Positions 18,497 through 26,794 are shown, counted from the first letter of the stretch. The stretch: 58,981 nt of DNA from a virus (IMGVR_UViG_3300031785_000001:1-58981), one strand, 5' to 3'. The notes: a model not told the origin generated them from the letters alone. Program-made: numbers and translations.

Positions 18497-18828
18497 TAAT
18501 CAACATCCTCTAATACTGACACGACACAATCAAGGCTGTTATCGACTTTGGAACTAACATTTATTTTTTCTCCAGCTTGTAACACTAACTTTTTACCACT
18601 GAGGAAGTCTTGTGTCGTCCCGCCTTTAACCCTTGTGCTAAGTGCTAAGTGAATGACAGTATTGTCTGCTTTTATGAGCTTCACCTCTACAGGAAGTGAT
18701 GCCCCAGTTATGTTGGAAACAGCACAACCTATGAGAATAGATTTCTTTGATGAAGGAACAGTATATACATCTGTCCCTGTCGTTCCTATTGCGTCTGATG
18801 TAGCATTTTTAAAATTGTAAGCCGCCAT
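18496..18828 (-). CDS. Hypothetical tail-region protein, 110 aa
   Basis: A Val/Ser/Thr-rich, beta-type protein whose stop overlaps the next start by one base. It lies 4 nt after the large fibre gene. Composition and place suggest a small virion or fibre-linking protein; no family is recognised. Confidence 0.55.
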   Translation of the reverse strand: MAAYNFKNATSDAIGTTGTDVYTVPSSKKSILIGCAVSNITGASLPVEVKLIKADNTVIHLALSTRVKGGTTQDFLSGKKLVLQAGEKINVSSKVDNSLDCVVSVLEDVD

Positions 18829-18832
18829 ATTT

Positions 18833-20947
18833 TTATCCTAAAGCTACCGCCATAGCTACAGACCTTGAGTCTATATATACGGCATCTGAGTTTTGGTCAG
18901 TCCTGACCTTTGCTCCTCCAAGTCCATAAAATTGTAATGAGTCTGCACCATTATCTGCCGTGATGTCGTCCGTATCGCCACTTGTTCTTTCATCACCTAA
19001 GATTGTTGTGAAGGCAGTACCTACCGCTTGTGCAGTTGCGGCATAGTGTTTTGCTGAGTATTCAATATTTCCATCACTGTCTGTAAATGTGGAATTAACC
19101 CCGTGCGTTGCATATTTTTTTGCATCGTCTGCATAATCGTCAGCTTGAAGTATTTGTGTCATATATGAGGCGATAGTATTTAAGCCAGATATATTTGTTC
19201 CGATTGATGCTATAGCAGTCGCATTATTAGCAGTCGTTGTAACATCAGAAGAAATTCCAGATAGTGTCTGAATGTGATTTAAGTTGCTCGCAACATTATT
19301 AACATCAGTAATAGATTGCCCCACCAATGTCACATCGTTACCAGTTCCTACATAAGGAGCTACTGTGTTTACATTGGCTATATCACTAGCAACAGTGTTA
19401 ACACTTGATATGCTATTAGCGAGAGTAACAATGTTAGCTATATTTGCGCCAAGAGGTGTAATAGACGCTAAGTTTGAATGAAGACCTGTTAAAGCATTAG
19501 TTGCTGTTGTTCCGTCTTCAATATCCGCTAATGCGGATATTTTTGAATTTATACCTGCTAATGTATTTACATCTGCAATACTGTTACCAACAGTTACAAC
19601 AGAAGACCAGTTAGCATTATTAGCAAGACTTGTTACTGCTGATATATTTGTTCCTACAGTATTAACATTTGCTATGTTTGTTGCGACTGTGTCTATCTCA
19701 GATAACGACTCTAATAAATCGTTAGCTACTTCAGTAACTTTTGAAATGTTTGTTGCGACAGTATTAACAGCAGTAATATTTGTGGCTACTGTTTGAACAT
19801 TGCCAATTCCTGAAGCTACGATTGTTATGTCTTGACCTGAACCAACCTTAGCGGCAACTGTTGTAATGTCTGAAAGATTTGTTACAACATCATTGACATC
19901 ACTAATGTTAGAGGCAACCGTTCCTACATTCGTTATTCCAGCACTTACTGTATTAATTGCTGGTAAGTTTGTAGCTACAGTGTTTACATTTGCGATAGAA
20001 CCGCCAACATTATTTACATTAACAGTGTCAGCCGCGACTGTGTTTACATCAGCTATATTTGTAGCAACCGTATTTACATTAGCTATATCGGTTGCAACTA
20101 TATTTACATTGCCTATTGAAGGAGCAACGGTGCTTGCTGTTGTTGTTATCGCTGTGTCTATAGAGGCTAATAAATCTAAGTTGTGGTCTTTTACATTTAT
20201 CGAATCACCCATTCCTGAGTGAGCAGTACAATAATAGTGAAGAGAATTAGGCGCATCAGAAGCTACAACAATCTCTATTTTTGCTCCAGTTGTACCTTGA
20301 GTTCCTGTTACTGTGACCCCATTTGTATACTGGGACGCAGGACTATTATTTGCGTTATTTGAAAACCTAAACGGATGCGTAGATAAAGAAGAATCTGATA
20401 AATCAAATGTATATGTCCAACTTCGTTTAAATTCTATGGCTGGGCTTGCTACTCCATCTAAATAAAATTCTCCGCCAGACGCTGTAACTGTATAAGTTTT
20501 TGTTCCTGCAATTTGACCAGAAACTGTGTTTACATTCGTAATACTTCCAGCAACTAGGTTTACATTATCAATACTGTTAAGTATTGGCATAACGGCTGTG
20601 TGAGCCGCTTGAGCTTGCGTCTTGGCTGTTTCTGCCGCGTTCTTATAAGCTAATGCGTCTGCTACATATTGAGCAAAATCAGTAAATGTAATTGTTGTCC
20701 AGCCAGTGTCTGCGTTTACAAACTGCCCTACCCTTACTTGGAAGTAGCCCGGATTACTTGGGTCTTCTCTAAACTGGAATAAGTCACTTCTAAATACGCC
20801 TGTAGTACTATTGAATAAATCTCCCAGCATATCTGAGAGAGTTCTGTTTCCTTTCTCAGCCGCTTCTAGGTAATCATCAAGGATGTGGTCCCCTGATTTA
20901 GAGGACAAGAAGCGTAGCTGTTCACCAATAGGTCTAGTTTGAGCCAT
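18833..20947 (-). CDS. Large tail fibre protein
   Basis: A 704-aa product. Residues 1-95 share an attachment-domain pattern with the 519-aa fibre. A beta domain follows (about 145-260) with a plastocyanin/cupredoxin-like stretch containing His-Tyr-Tyr-Cys-x-x-His-x-x-Met (about residues 243-252). The rest is largely a shaft of about 12-residue repeats of the type Asn-(Val/Ile)-x-x-Val-Ala-x-(Asn/Asp)-Ile (about 275-590), found in many phage fibres as a triple helix. The C-terminus (about 610-704) is a compact head. It overlaps the stop of the 147-aa gene by 14 nt. Confidence 0.85.
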   Translation of the reverse strand: MAQTRPIGEQLRFLSSKSGDHILDDYLEAAEKGNRTLSDMLGDLFNSTTGVFRSDLFQFREDPSNPGYFQVRVGQFVNADTGWTTITFTDFAQYVADALAYKNAAETAKTQAQAAHTAVMPILNSIDNVNLVAGSITNVNTVSGQIAGTKTYTVTASGGEFYLDGVASPAIEFKRSWTYTFDLSDSSLSTHPFRFSNNANNSPASQYTNGVTVTGTQGTTGAKIEIVVASDAPNSLHYYCTAHSGMGDSINVKDHNLDLLASIDTAITTTASTVAPSIGNVNIVATDIANVNTVATNIADVNTVAADTVNVNNVGGSIANVNTVATNLPAINTVSAGITNVGTVASNISDVNDVVTNLSDITTVAAKVGSGQDITIVASGIGNVQTVATNITAVNTVATNISKVTEVANDLLESLSEIDTVATNIANVNTVGTNISAVTSLANNANWSSVVTVGNSIADVNTLAGINSKISALADIEDGTTATNALTGLHSNLASITPLGANIANIVTLANSISSVNTVASDIANVNTVAPYVGTGNDVTLVGQSITDVNNVASNLNHIQTLSGISSDVTTTANNATAIASIGTNISGLNTIASYMTQILQADDYADDAKKYATHGVNSTFTDSDGNIEYSAKHYAATAQAVGTAFTTILGDERTSGDTDDITADNGADSLQFYGLGGAKVRTDQNSDAVYIDSRSVAMAVALG

Positions 20948-21377
20948 TCAATTTCTCCTCATTTATTATCTCTGTAATGATTCCTTTTGTAATACTGTAT
21001 TTCTCCTTCTCAAAATATCTGTGGAGCTTGCTTGTCATTTCATCAACAGAGATTTGGAAATTAGAAACTTGTTCGGACATTGAGTCTATTTCTTTTTTTA
21101 CTTCTTCTTTAAAAATTTCATTGACACTAGAGTCTGAGCCGAGTTTCGCGTCTATTATTTCTTTTGTGCGTATTGCTATTGTGTCTATACTATTTTTTAC
21201 CGCATCTACAGATTGGCTTAGTTGCACCATGTCTTTCTGAACGCCTGCAACTACACCTTCGTTTTCCTTCAACTTGAGGATTAAGTCTTGTAGCTCTTTC
21301 ATGCTTTGCTCGACTGTCGCATTGACATAAGCGACTATCGCTGGTGACACATTCTTTTCTAGAATCTTTTTCGACAT
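20934..21377 (-). CDS. Coiled-coil protein next to the portal gene, 147 aa
   Basis: An almost wholly helical, Lys/Glu/Ser-rich protein with heptad repeats over residues 10-125 and no membrane segment. It overlaps the portal stop by one base and the fibre start by 14 nt. It could be a portal-linked or fibre-linking coiled coil. I do not recognise the family. Confidence 0.6.
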   Translation of the reverse strand: MSKKILEKNVSPAIVAYVNATVEQSMKELQDLILKLKENEGVVAGVQKDMVQLSQSVDAVKNSIDTIAIRTKEIIDAKLGSDSSVNEIFKEEVKKEIDSMSEQVSNFQISVDEMTSKLHRYFEKEKYSITKGIITEIINEEKLNGSN

Positions 21378-23314
21378 TAAGCACCTCTCGCTTCAGACAT
21401 CGGTATGAGGTTTCCTTTTTCAATCTCATTATTAATCTGCCCTTCTGGTCTCACTGATGCCCCTCTTGCTTTTTCCATAAGCATCATTTGTTGAGAAGGA
21501 CTTGGACCCTGTTGCTGTAGTTTCTCTTGGCTTACTCTAAATCGGTCTAGGTCTGTAATACCCATAGCTCGGATTGCTTCCTCAGCTATTTGACCTGCGT
21601 CATACTCCATATTCAAACCTGTCTGGTTCATAATTTGGAGCATATTCATCCACGACTCGGCATTTCTTGTAGGCTCTAAAGGAAGAGTTCCATCAATAAC
21701 CAAGTAGTCAATATTACCCTGCAAATCTTTAGAAACATCGTAATCAAGGTATCCATCCTTCACCATACTTTCTAACTGATTTGGCATATTAGATGAATCA
21801 ATTTTTATAGAACCTTCAAGACTTAATGAATCCTGTATGTTTGCAACCATCATCCTTACCATTGGTCGGATTGTAGTAGCTGACATTATTCGAGATAGGA
21901 CTCCTAGTCTTTGTGAACCAAGTTGTGTTAACCTTGAAATCTCAGTAGCGGTTCTTATGCCGTCAGTTGTAGGCATACCTTGTTGCGCATCTGAAGCCGC
22001 ACTGACTCTTTGCTTTAGTTCAGCCATTTGAGCTATGTCTTGGAAATGACCTCTGGTTACATCTGGAACTTGAGCTATAAAAACTCCATCGCCCGGTTTG
22101 GTTCCCGGTAATGTCCTTACAATTCCCCAAGGATTACGGTCAATCAAATCGGGTATGGAGACCTGAGTCGGGTCTGCAAAAATAAGATTATTCAAAGCGG
22201 CACTAATATTATCTATACGACTTCTCATTAGGTAAGTCGCAATATCGTGCATAGGAAGAATTAAATCATACAGCGATTGACCATAAGTTTTATGGGCGTC
22301 TTGGTATAGACCTCCTATAACTATTGGGAACTGCTGACCATATGGATTTAATTGTAATCTAATGCAAACATTTTCATCCATGATGGTTACAACAAGATAT
22401 ATCTGCTCAATGCTAGGTATACCTATTTCATGTCCTGTTAACTTTACCCATGCTTCATCTACAACTCTGGAATCTCCAAGAGTAAAGTAAGCATGGTCTG
22501 CTCGCTCTCTTTGATTAGGAGATGCGGGGTCTATAGAAAGACCCCTTCCCTCATCCCTATGCCAATGGTGTGCGTTCCATCCTTGTCTAGGTGGTGACAT
22601 CCTTTTTCTTAAGGCTGGAAATTTTTTCAACTTCGGGTATAGCCCTGTATTTACCAGAGAGTTGAAAGAGGCATAGTCTGCGAATACTATAAACTGCATG
22701 TTGTCCCAATCACCCCAATTAACTCTTGGGTCTGGGAAACATCTTCGTGGGTCGAAATTAACTAATTGGTTTTGGTTAGTCTTAGCGTCCCAAGAAACCT
22801 TTGTAGGAGCAAAGCCATATCTAATACTGTCAAGTAGAAGTTGTGCAAGACGAGCCTCTCCTGCTGTCCTTCTCATTTGTTGATGAAGAACTCTTTCAAG
22901 TATTAAAGCTGACTCTCTAGACTTTCTATTTAAACCTTCAAGCTGGAACATTGGGTTTCGTCCACCCAAAGCCGCCATTAGATATGTAAGAACTGTATCA
23001 CTGATTGCGCGAGTATCAGCAATAACTGCTTTTTCTCGGAACTCAGTTGCATCTGGTGGCACATATACATCGTGTGCGCGGTCTGCCTCTTTCCAATGAG
23101 GATACCTTTTCTGAATCTTGCCATGAGACATGTCCATCATAGACTTTACATAATCTACGATTCTTCTTTCTTGTTCATCATTTAATAAATGAGAGATGTC
23201 ATCATAATTCACAAGCTGTTCAGCATACTCAGATAAATCAACAATAATCCCTTCTCTATCGCTACCAGTGTACTCTGCATTACGATAGCCTGCGCTACTA
23301 TTCATTTCCGCCAT
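21377..23314 (-). CDS. Portal protein (podoviral head-tail connector)
   Basis: A 645-aa product, the usual size of a podoviral portal and located directly after the large terminase. The early region has Arg-Ala-x-x-Val-Tyr-Val-Pro-Pro-Asp (about residue 60). The middle has the Pro-Tyr-Gly-Gln-x-x-Pro and Tyr-Gly-Gln-Ser stretches (about 320-350) and an Asn-Arg-Lys-Ser-type segment. The C-terminus is a Gln/Met-rich helix, as expected for the barrel region. I chose the ATG at 23314 over a GTG 12 nt upstream because AGGTGG lies at the right distance from it. The portal is the dodecamer through which DNA is packed. Confidence 0.85.
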   Translation of the reverse strand: MAEMNSSAGYRNAEYTGSDREGIIVDLSEYAEQLVNYDDISHLLNDEQERRIVDYVKSMMDMSHGKIQKRYPHWKEADRAHDVYVPPDATEFREKAVIADTRAISDTVLTYLMAALGGRNPMFQLEGLNRKSRESALILERVLHQQMRRTAGEARLAQLLLDSIRYGFAPTKVSWDAKTNQNQLVNFDPRRCFPDPRVNWGDWDNMQFIVFADYASFNSLVNTGLYPKLKKFPALRKRMSPPRQGWNAHHWHRDEGRGLSIDPASPNQRERADHAYFTLGDSRVVDEAWVKLTGHEIGIPSIEQIYLVVTIMDENVCIRLQLNPYGQQFPIVIGGLYQDAHKTYGQSLYDLILPMHDIATYLMRSRIDNISAALNNLIFADPTQVSIPDLIDRNPWGIVRTLPGTKPGDGVFIAQVPDVTRGHFQDIAQMAELKQRVSAASDAQQGMPTTDGIRTATEISRLTQLGSQRLGVLSRIMSATTIRPMVRMMVANIQDSLSLEGSIKIDSSNMPNQLESMVKDGYLDYDVSKDLQGNIDYLVIDGTLPLEPTRNAESWMNMLQIMNQTGLNMEYDAGQIAEEAIRAMGITDLDRFRVSQEKLQQQGPSPSQQMMLMEKARGASVRPEGQINNEIEKGNLIPMSEARGA

Positions 23315-23366
23315 ATTAATGCCCACCTATAATTACATGTGTAAAGATAACCGTTGAGATGCATTT

Positions 23367-23374
23367 GGTCGTCC
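23367..23374 (-). promoter_or_regulatory. GGACGACC motif one base past the terminase stop
   Basis: On the minus strand the octamer follows the TAA stop of the large terminase gene after a single A. It lies in the only sizeable gap between terminase and portal (about 60 nt). It has the same sequence and the same stop-adjacent position as the copies at 9928-9935 and 58821-58828. Confidence 0.5.
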
Positions 23375-23375
23375 T

Positions 23376-25004
23376 TTACATTAATCCCCAGCCTTGCCAT
23401 GTTGCTTTTGCTTTCTTAACTGTGTCTGCTAATGATTTACCCAAATCTTTATCCCTGTTGTTATTCAAAGATAGCTGTGGGTTTGCATGCATTTCCCATG
23501 CGTCTGGAGAGACAGCAGTTCTAGATAAAACATCTAAAGCAATAGTCATGGCGTCCACTTGGTCGTCATGGTTGCCGTTTGGAAAAGAAACACTCTCATC
23601 TATAAACGCATCGAGCCAAGGTGCTTCTTCTGGAATAAAGACTCTACCTCCTTCTATGAGAGGGAGAATCGTATTTGTTCTTGCTACTTTATCAGTATTC
23701 ACTTTATATGGAATAACAGATACGCCAGATTCTCTTTTCATTTCTTGTATAAGAGATTGACCACTGGCTTTATCTTCTATGTACATACCTCGGAGACCTT
23801 TGCCTCGCCATACATTATTAAGTCTTATTATTCTTTGTTTAAGTTCTGGAAAGTCATACTTGCCTCGCATTATGTCAACAAGGTATATGTCTCCGTTCTT
23901 ATCCATTCCAGCAACTACAGCAACGCTGTAGTCTGCTGTTTCTGTTTTCTTGAACGCTGTATCAACCCCTATAACTAAAGTGACAAAATTTTCTGGAGAT
24001 AAATCTACTGGGTACTTTCGCCACCATTCTGTTTTTATTAAGTTACCCCCTTCTATGTATGGTTGTTGCTGATACAGGGAAGCGAACTCTCGTGGGTTTA
24101 AGCGTTCTCTTCTTTTTAAGTCTGTTAAAGGAAAGCGTTCTTCCCATAAGGATTCTTCTTTTTCTGTTTCTATGTATCTCTTTTTGTGGGATAGATTTCT
24201 AAACTCATCTGGAGTCACCCAGTTGGGGTCATCTTCTTCTAAATGCCGTCTTGATATTTTCCCAGACTTAACTTTTTTTATAGCTGGAAAGTTGATGTGC
24301 TTCCATCTGCCTTCTTTCCAGTCTTCTGTATCCATAAGACGCCCAGCAAGGTCATCTGGATGCCAGCGAGTTAGGATTACTATTTGTTTAGGCGTTGTCC
24401 CATCATGCTCTGGCTGAAGACGAGTTGCTAATGCTGATGTGTAATAGTTCCATGTCTTGTTACGCTGGGTCATAGACTCAGCATCCTCACGAGACTTGAT
24501 AGGGTCATCCACTATTAATAAGTTTGCAGGACGACCTGATGTTGTACCTCCTACGCCAACAGCAAAATACGCACCGCCTTCTTCAGTTCGCCATACATCT
24601 GCCGCTCTAGACTCCTGTGAAAGTCTAAATGTTTCAAATGCCTGTGTAATTTGTTTCTGCTCTATGATTCCCCGAACTTGTCTACCAAAGTCTGTAGCAA
24701 GCTGGCTGTTATATGAGCAAGACATAATATATCTGTTAGGATTCCTAGCCATATACCAGCAGGGGAACAGCATTGTAGAGAATGTAGACTTTGCATGTCT
24801 TGGCGGCATGGTTATTAAAAGGTTGTCTGCGTCTAGCGAACCTTTTTCTAGTCTATCTAGGGCGTCTATTAGCTCTAACTGAAAGTCAGCTATTTCCCAT
24901 TCTGGATAAATTAGTTTTACAAATCCTAAGAATCCGTCTTGGGCGTCTTTAAGCGTTAATAGGTATTTAGCTACCTGAGCTTGTGATAATTTTGCTTTCT
25001 TCAT
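23376..25004 (-). CDS. terL: Terminase large subunit
   Basis: A 542-aa DNA-packaging motor. The ATPase half shows a Walker A variant, Pro-Pro-Arg-His-Ala-Lys-Ser-Thr (residues 67-74), and a Walker B Leu-Leu-Ile-Val-Asp-Asp (162-167). The RNase H-like nuclease half shows Asp348 (Gly-Val-Asp-Thr-Ala), Glu410-Asp411 and the His-Asp-Asp-x-x-Asp cluster (479-484), which bind the two metal ions. Length and domain order are complete. The start overlaps the stop of the EF-hand protein gene as ATGA. It works with the small subunit upstream and the portal downstream. Confidence 0.95.
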   Translation of the reverse strand: MKKAKLSQAQVAKYLLTLKDAQDGFLGFVKLIYPEWEIADFQLELIDALDRLEKGSLDADNLLITMPPRHAKSTFSTMLFPCWYMARNPNRYIMSCSYNSQLATDFGRQVRGIIEQKQITQAFETFRLSQESRAADVWRTEEGGAYFAVGVGGTTSGRPANLLIVDDPIKSREDAESMTQRNKTWNYYTSALATRLQPEHDGTTPKQIVILTRWHPDDLAGRLMDTEDWKEGRWKHINFPAIKKVKSGKISRRHLEEDDPNWVTPDEFRNLSHKKRYIETEKEESLWEERFPLTDLKRRERLNPREFASLYQQQPYIEGGNLIKTEWWRKYPVDLSPENFVTLVIGVDTAFKKTETADYSVAVVAGMDKNGDIYLVDIMRGKYDFPELKQRIIRLNNVWRGKGLRGMYIEDKASGQSLIQEMKRESGVSVIPYKVNTDKVARTNTILPLIEGGRVFIPEEAPWLDAFIDESVSFPNGNHDDQVDAMTIALDVLSRTAVSPDAWEMHANPQLSLNNNRDKDLGKSLADTVKKAKATWQGWGLM

Positions 25005-25327
25005 TTCGTTGGCTTATGCATAAATGCAGTAGCTCCCATATATGTTCCAACTATTCCACACATAGAGAAATAGAATAAGCCAAGTAAGTCTGAAAGAGCA
25101 GATACTCTCTCATCAGATATGATAGGGGTAAACAAAGTTATGGTTACTACAACCATAATAAGTATTGCCAACCAAGCCATCATCTTTTGTGCTTCAGATT
25201 TTTCCTCACGAAGCTCTATATCTACCATCTCTTTAGAACGAGCTATCTCATCATCTGTAACAATGCCATCTTCATCTAAATCAAACTCGTTATACTTGGA
25301 TTTAACTTGTAGTTTTTTAGGAGTCAC
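25001..25327 (-). CDS. Two-helix membrane protein with an EF-hand loop
   Basis: A 108-aa product. Residues 16-27 form a textbook EF-hand loop: Asp16, Asp18, Asp20, Gly21, a hydrophobic residue at position 8, and Glu27 at position 12. Two membrane segments follow (about residues 47-68 and 80-102). The loop would lie in the N-terminal soluble part and bind Ca2+. Overlap with terL (4 nt) and with the gene upstream shows it is part of the packaging operon. A holin or membrane-sensor role is conceivable but not shown. Confidence 0.75.
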   Translation of the reverse strand: MTPKKLQVKSKYNEFDLDEDGIVTDDEIARSKEMVDIELREEKSEAQKMMAWLAILIMVVVTITLFTPIISDERVSALSDLLGLFYFSMCGIVGTYMGATAFMHKPTK

Positions 25328-25542
25328 TTTTTATTCCTCATTAGTCTGGATATATGGATTATTTGAGCCTGCTCTTTGTCTTTAATTGTGTCAGCCATAA
25401 CTTTCATTAAATGGTCCATTATGGCTTTGCTTCTATTATGCTCTGGAACGCCATCTAAGTTAAGTTGCGACATAGCTTTTCCGAAATCGTGGACAGTTAT
25501 ATTTGTTTCAAGTGCGTCAGCTTCCTGATTCTTTATCTTCAT
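25324..25542 (-). CDS. Hypothetical protein, 72 aa
   Basis: A small helical, polar protein between the small terminase gene (26-nt overlap) and the EF-hand membrane protein gene (4-nt overlap). The tight packing suggests translational coupling inside the packaging cassette. There is no recognised domain. Confidence 0.6.
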   Translation of the reverse strand: MKIKNQEADALETNITVHDFGKAMSQLNLDGVPEHNRSKAIMDHLMKVMADTIKDKEQAQIIHISRLMRNKK

Positions 25543-26011
25543 TCTTTACCTCCAATGCTTCTACTTCTATAGAAGATATACCAGAAGCTATAGCCTCTAA
25601 ATCTTCCCTAGATAGTTCTGTTATTTGCTTTGTCGTGTGTTCATGTTGAACAAACGATGCATTTAAGTCTGGTATTACCTTATTAAGAAGTATTCCAAAC
25701 ACCCTAGCCTGAGTTGGGTTCCATTCAATGCCTCCCATAACCACAGAATGAGCGTCTTTTATTTGGTCAGTTACATAAGTTGCTATTTGACCTCTTATTT
25801 TTGCTGATTCAGCCGGGGTTAGTTTTTCTTTTTGTACAAGTGATGTCATTTCTTCAGCCTTTCTAATATTGGGTGATAACTTTCTACATTCCATTGAGCA
25901 ATATTTTCTTCTTTCTTTATGGCTTGCTTTAGTTTTGAACTTCTTTTTGCAAGTAGCACATGTAATTTCAACAGAGTTCTGAACTTTATCCTCTTCATCT
26001 AGCGTTTTCAA
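25517..26011 (-). CDS. terS: Probable terminase small subunit with N-terminal zinc finger
   Basis: A 164-aa protein. Residues 19-41 hold a Cys-x2-Cys...Cys-x3-Cys zinc-binding cluster. The centre (about 85-125) has the helical pattern Ala-Arg-Val-x-x-Ile-Leu-Leu-Asn-Lys-Val-Ile-Pro-Asp-Leu seen near the C-terminus of many small terminase subunits, where oligomerisation occurs. It starts at TTG (26011) with GGAG 8 nt upstream; no ATG fits. As the first gene of the late block, beside the packaging motor, it should choose the packaging site. The zinc finger is an unusual addition. Confidence 0.7.
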   Translation of the reverse strand: MKTLDEEDKVQNSVEITCATCKKKFKTKASHKERRKYCSMECRKLSPNIRKAEEMTSLVQKEKLTPAESAKIRGQIATYVTDQIKDAHSVVMGGIEWNPTQARVFGILLNKVIPDLNASFVQHEHTTKQITELSREDLEAIASGISSIEVEALEVKNEDKESGS

Positions 26012-26068
26012 AATTTGCTCCGCTTAGTAGAGCCGTAGGGGAGGTGGCGATTTGGCGAAAACGGACGC

Positions 26069-26087
26069 GGGCGGGGACGCCCCGCCC
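26069..26087. repeat. Perfect 8-bp GC palindrome with 3-nt loop
   Basis: Arms 26069-26076 and 26080-26087 are fully complementary and made only of G and C, with the loop ACG. On the minus strand it lies in the leader of the small terminase gene, about 60 nt before its TTG start, and could form a very stable RNA hairpin or a DNA cruciform. Confidence 0.8.
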
Positions 26088-26300
26088 CCCACTGCGCAGA
26101 ATCGGGCATATCCTAGTCCCAAAAGCCCGCAAACCCTTGATTTCCCTAGGTTTTCCGTCCCTTGTTAAGGGATTTTTAGCCCTTCTCGCGTGTATGCAAG
26201 ACGCAGGCGTTTTGAGTTCCTTGCTCGCAAGACCGATTTCGATAGGTTTTTCGCGCATGAGTGTAACCATTTCAGCAACTTAGCACCAAAGCCGAGGTCA

Positions 26301-26308
26301 GGTCGTCC
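26301..26308 (-). promoter_or_regulatory. GGACGACC motif in the divergent region
   Basis: A fourth exact copy of the octamer, on the late strand, upstream of the small terminase gene and not next to any stop codon. Its presence here argues that the motif has a role other than ending translation. Confidence 0.45.
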
Positions 26309-26360
26309 CACGCGTAGTCCCGAAGGGACTTAAGGGGTGAGCCGACAGCAAGTCGGATTG

Positions 26361-26394
26361 CCCTCGCTGTGTGCGGAGGGTTCAAACGCACACA
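26361..26394 (+). ncRNA. H-type RNA pseudoknot before the first early gene
   Basis: Stem 1 pairs 26361-26365 (CCCTC) with 26376-26380 (GAGGG). Stem 2 pairs 26368-26375 (TGTGTGCG) with 26387-26394 (CGCACACA), all perfect. The two stems abut at 26375/26376 and can stack; the linking loops are 2 and 6 nt, the geometry of a classical H-type pseudoknot. It ends about 8 nt before the AGGAGG ribosome site (26402-26407) of the next gene, so folding or ligand/protein binding could gate translation, as in the T4 gene 32 leader. The regulation is inferred. Confidence 0.65.
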
Positions 26395-26413
26395 CATTCA
26401 CAGGAGGTTCCAA

Positions 26414-26794
26414 ATGGAATCACAATCAGCGAAACAGTGCGCGCAAGCGTATGTGGACGCGAAAACCGCGTCTGCGAAGAAGAAAATCCTCACACAGGTA
26501 GGCGCGAAAGCCAAGACCTCGAAGCGAGTAAGGTGGTCACGCCTTCACGCGGACATGGTCGCAGGAGACGAAACTCGCATACTCGCGAGAGCGACAGGCG
26601 ACTGGTCAAAGGTCGAGCGCAAGCCCGCGAAAGCGAAGCCAACGGCTTCGGCAAAGCCGAAAGCTAAGGCAAAGCCAAGCGCGGATGTGAGCGTGATTAA
26701 CGCACTAGCGCAAGAGTTAGCCGACTCAGGCGCGGATGAGCAAGCGCAACTAGCGTTCCTACGCGTTGCAACGAAGTTGCTCAAGAAGTCCTAA
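26414..26794 (+). CDS. Basic Ala/Lys-rich protein, probably nucleic-acid binding
   Basis: A 126-aa product. Residues 1-68 form a helical basic domain with many Lys and Ala. Residues about 72-95 are a Lys-Pro-Ala repeat tail like those of histone H1 or bacterial DNA-compacting proteins. The C-terminal 30 residues form an amphipathic Ala/Leu helix. The start is the ATG at 26414, behind AGGAGG. It has its own structured leader and its own strong terminator, so it is probably an abundant early protein. Its G+C is higher than most of the genome. DNA compaction or transcription control is possible; the family is not recognised. Confidence 0.7.
   Translation: MESQSAKQCAQAYVDAKTASAKKKILTQVGAKAKTSKRVRWSRLHADMVAGDETRILARATGDWSKVERKPAKAKPTASAKPKAKAKPSADVSVINALAQELADSGADEQAQLAFLRVATKLLKKS

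Larger units (their letters stand above)
26012..26360. promoter_or_regulatory. GC-rich divergent early/late control region
   Basis: About 350 bases, clearly richer in G and C than the flanks, separate the late minus-strand block from the early plus-strand block. It contains a perfect 8-bp GC-only hairpin with a 3-nt loop (26069-26087), a 6-bp hairpin followed by five T on the plus strand (26158-26177), a 6-bp hairpin with a GAA loop (26316-26330), a 5-bp hairpin (26342-26356), and one GGACGACC motif (26301-26308). No convincing sigma-70 promoter is visible. It may hold the packaging signal, the divergent promoters or both. Confidence 0.5.

Noticed and set aside
18833-20947. Short repeats in the large fibre as a CRISPR or tandem DNA repeat array
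   Set aside because: The periodicity is in the protein (fibre shaft repeats); the DNA copies are diverged and have no spacers.
26158-26177. Hairpin followed by five T as a functional plus-strand terminator
   Set aside because: No gene lies upstream on the plus strand to be terminated, and the stem is only 6 bp; kept as part of the control region only.
25995-26270. Open frame of 91 codons on the minus strand over the divergent region
   Set aside because: Arg/Pro/Gly-rich product without domain signs, no ribosome site, overlaps the TTG start of the small terminase, and contains the GC palindrome; better read as untranslated control DNA.
26361-26394. Possible tRNA T-arm (GGTTCAAA) in the leader
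   Set aside because: The loop and stem lengths do not fit a T-arm and no acceptor or anticodon arms surround it; the bases are better explained by the pseudoknot.
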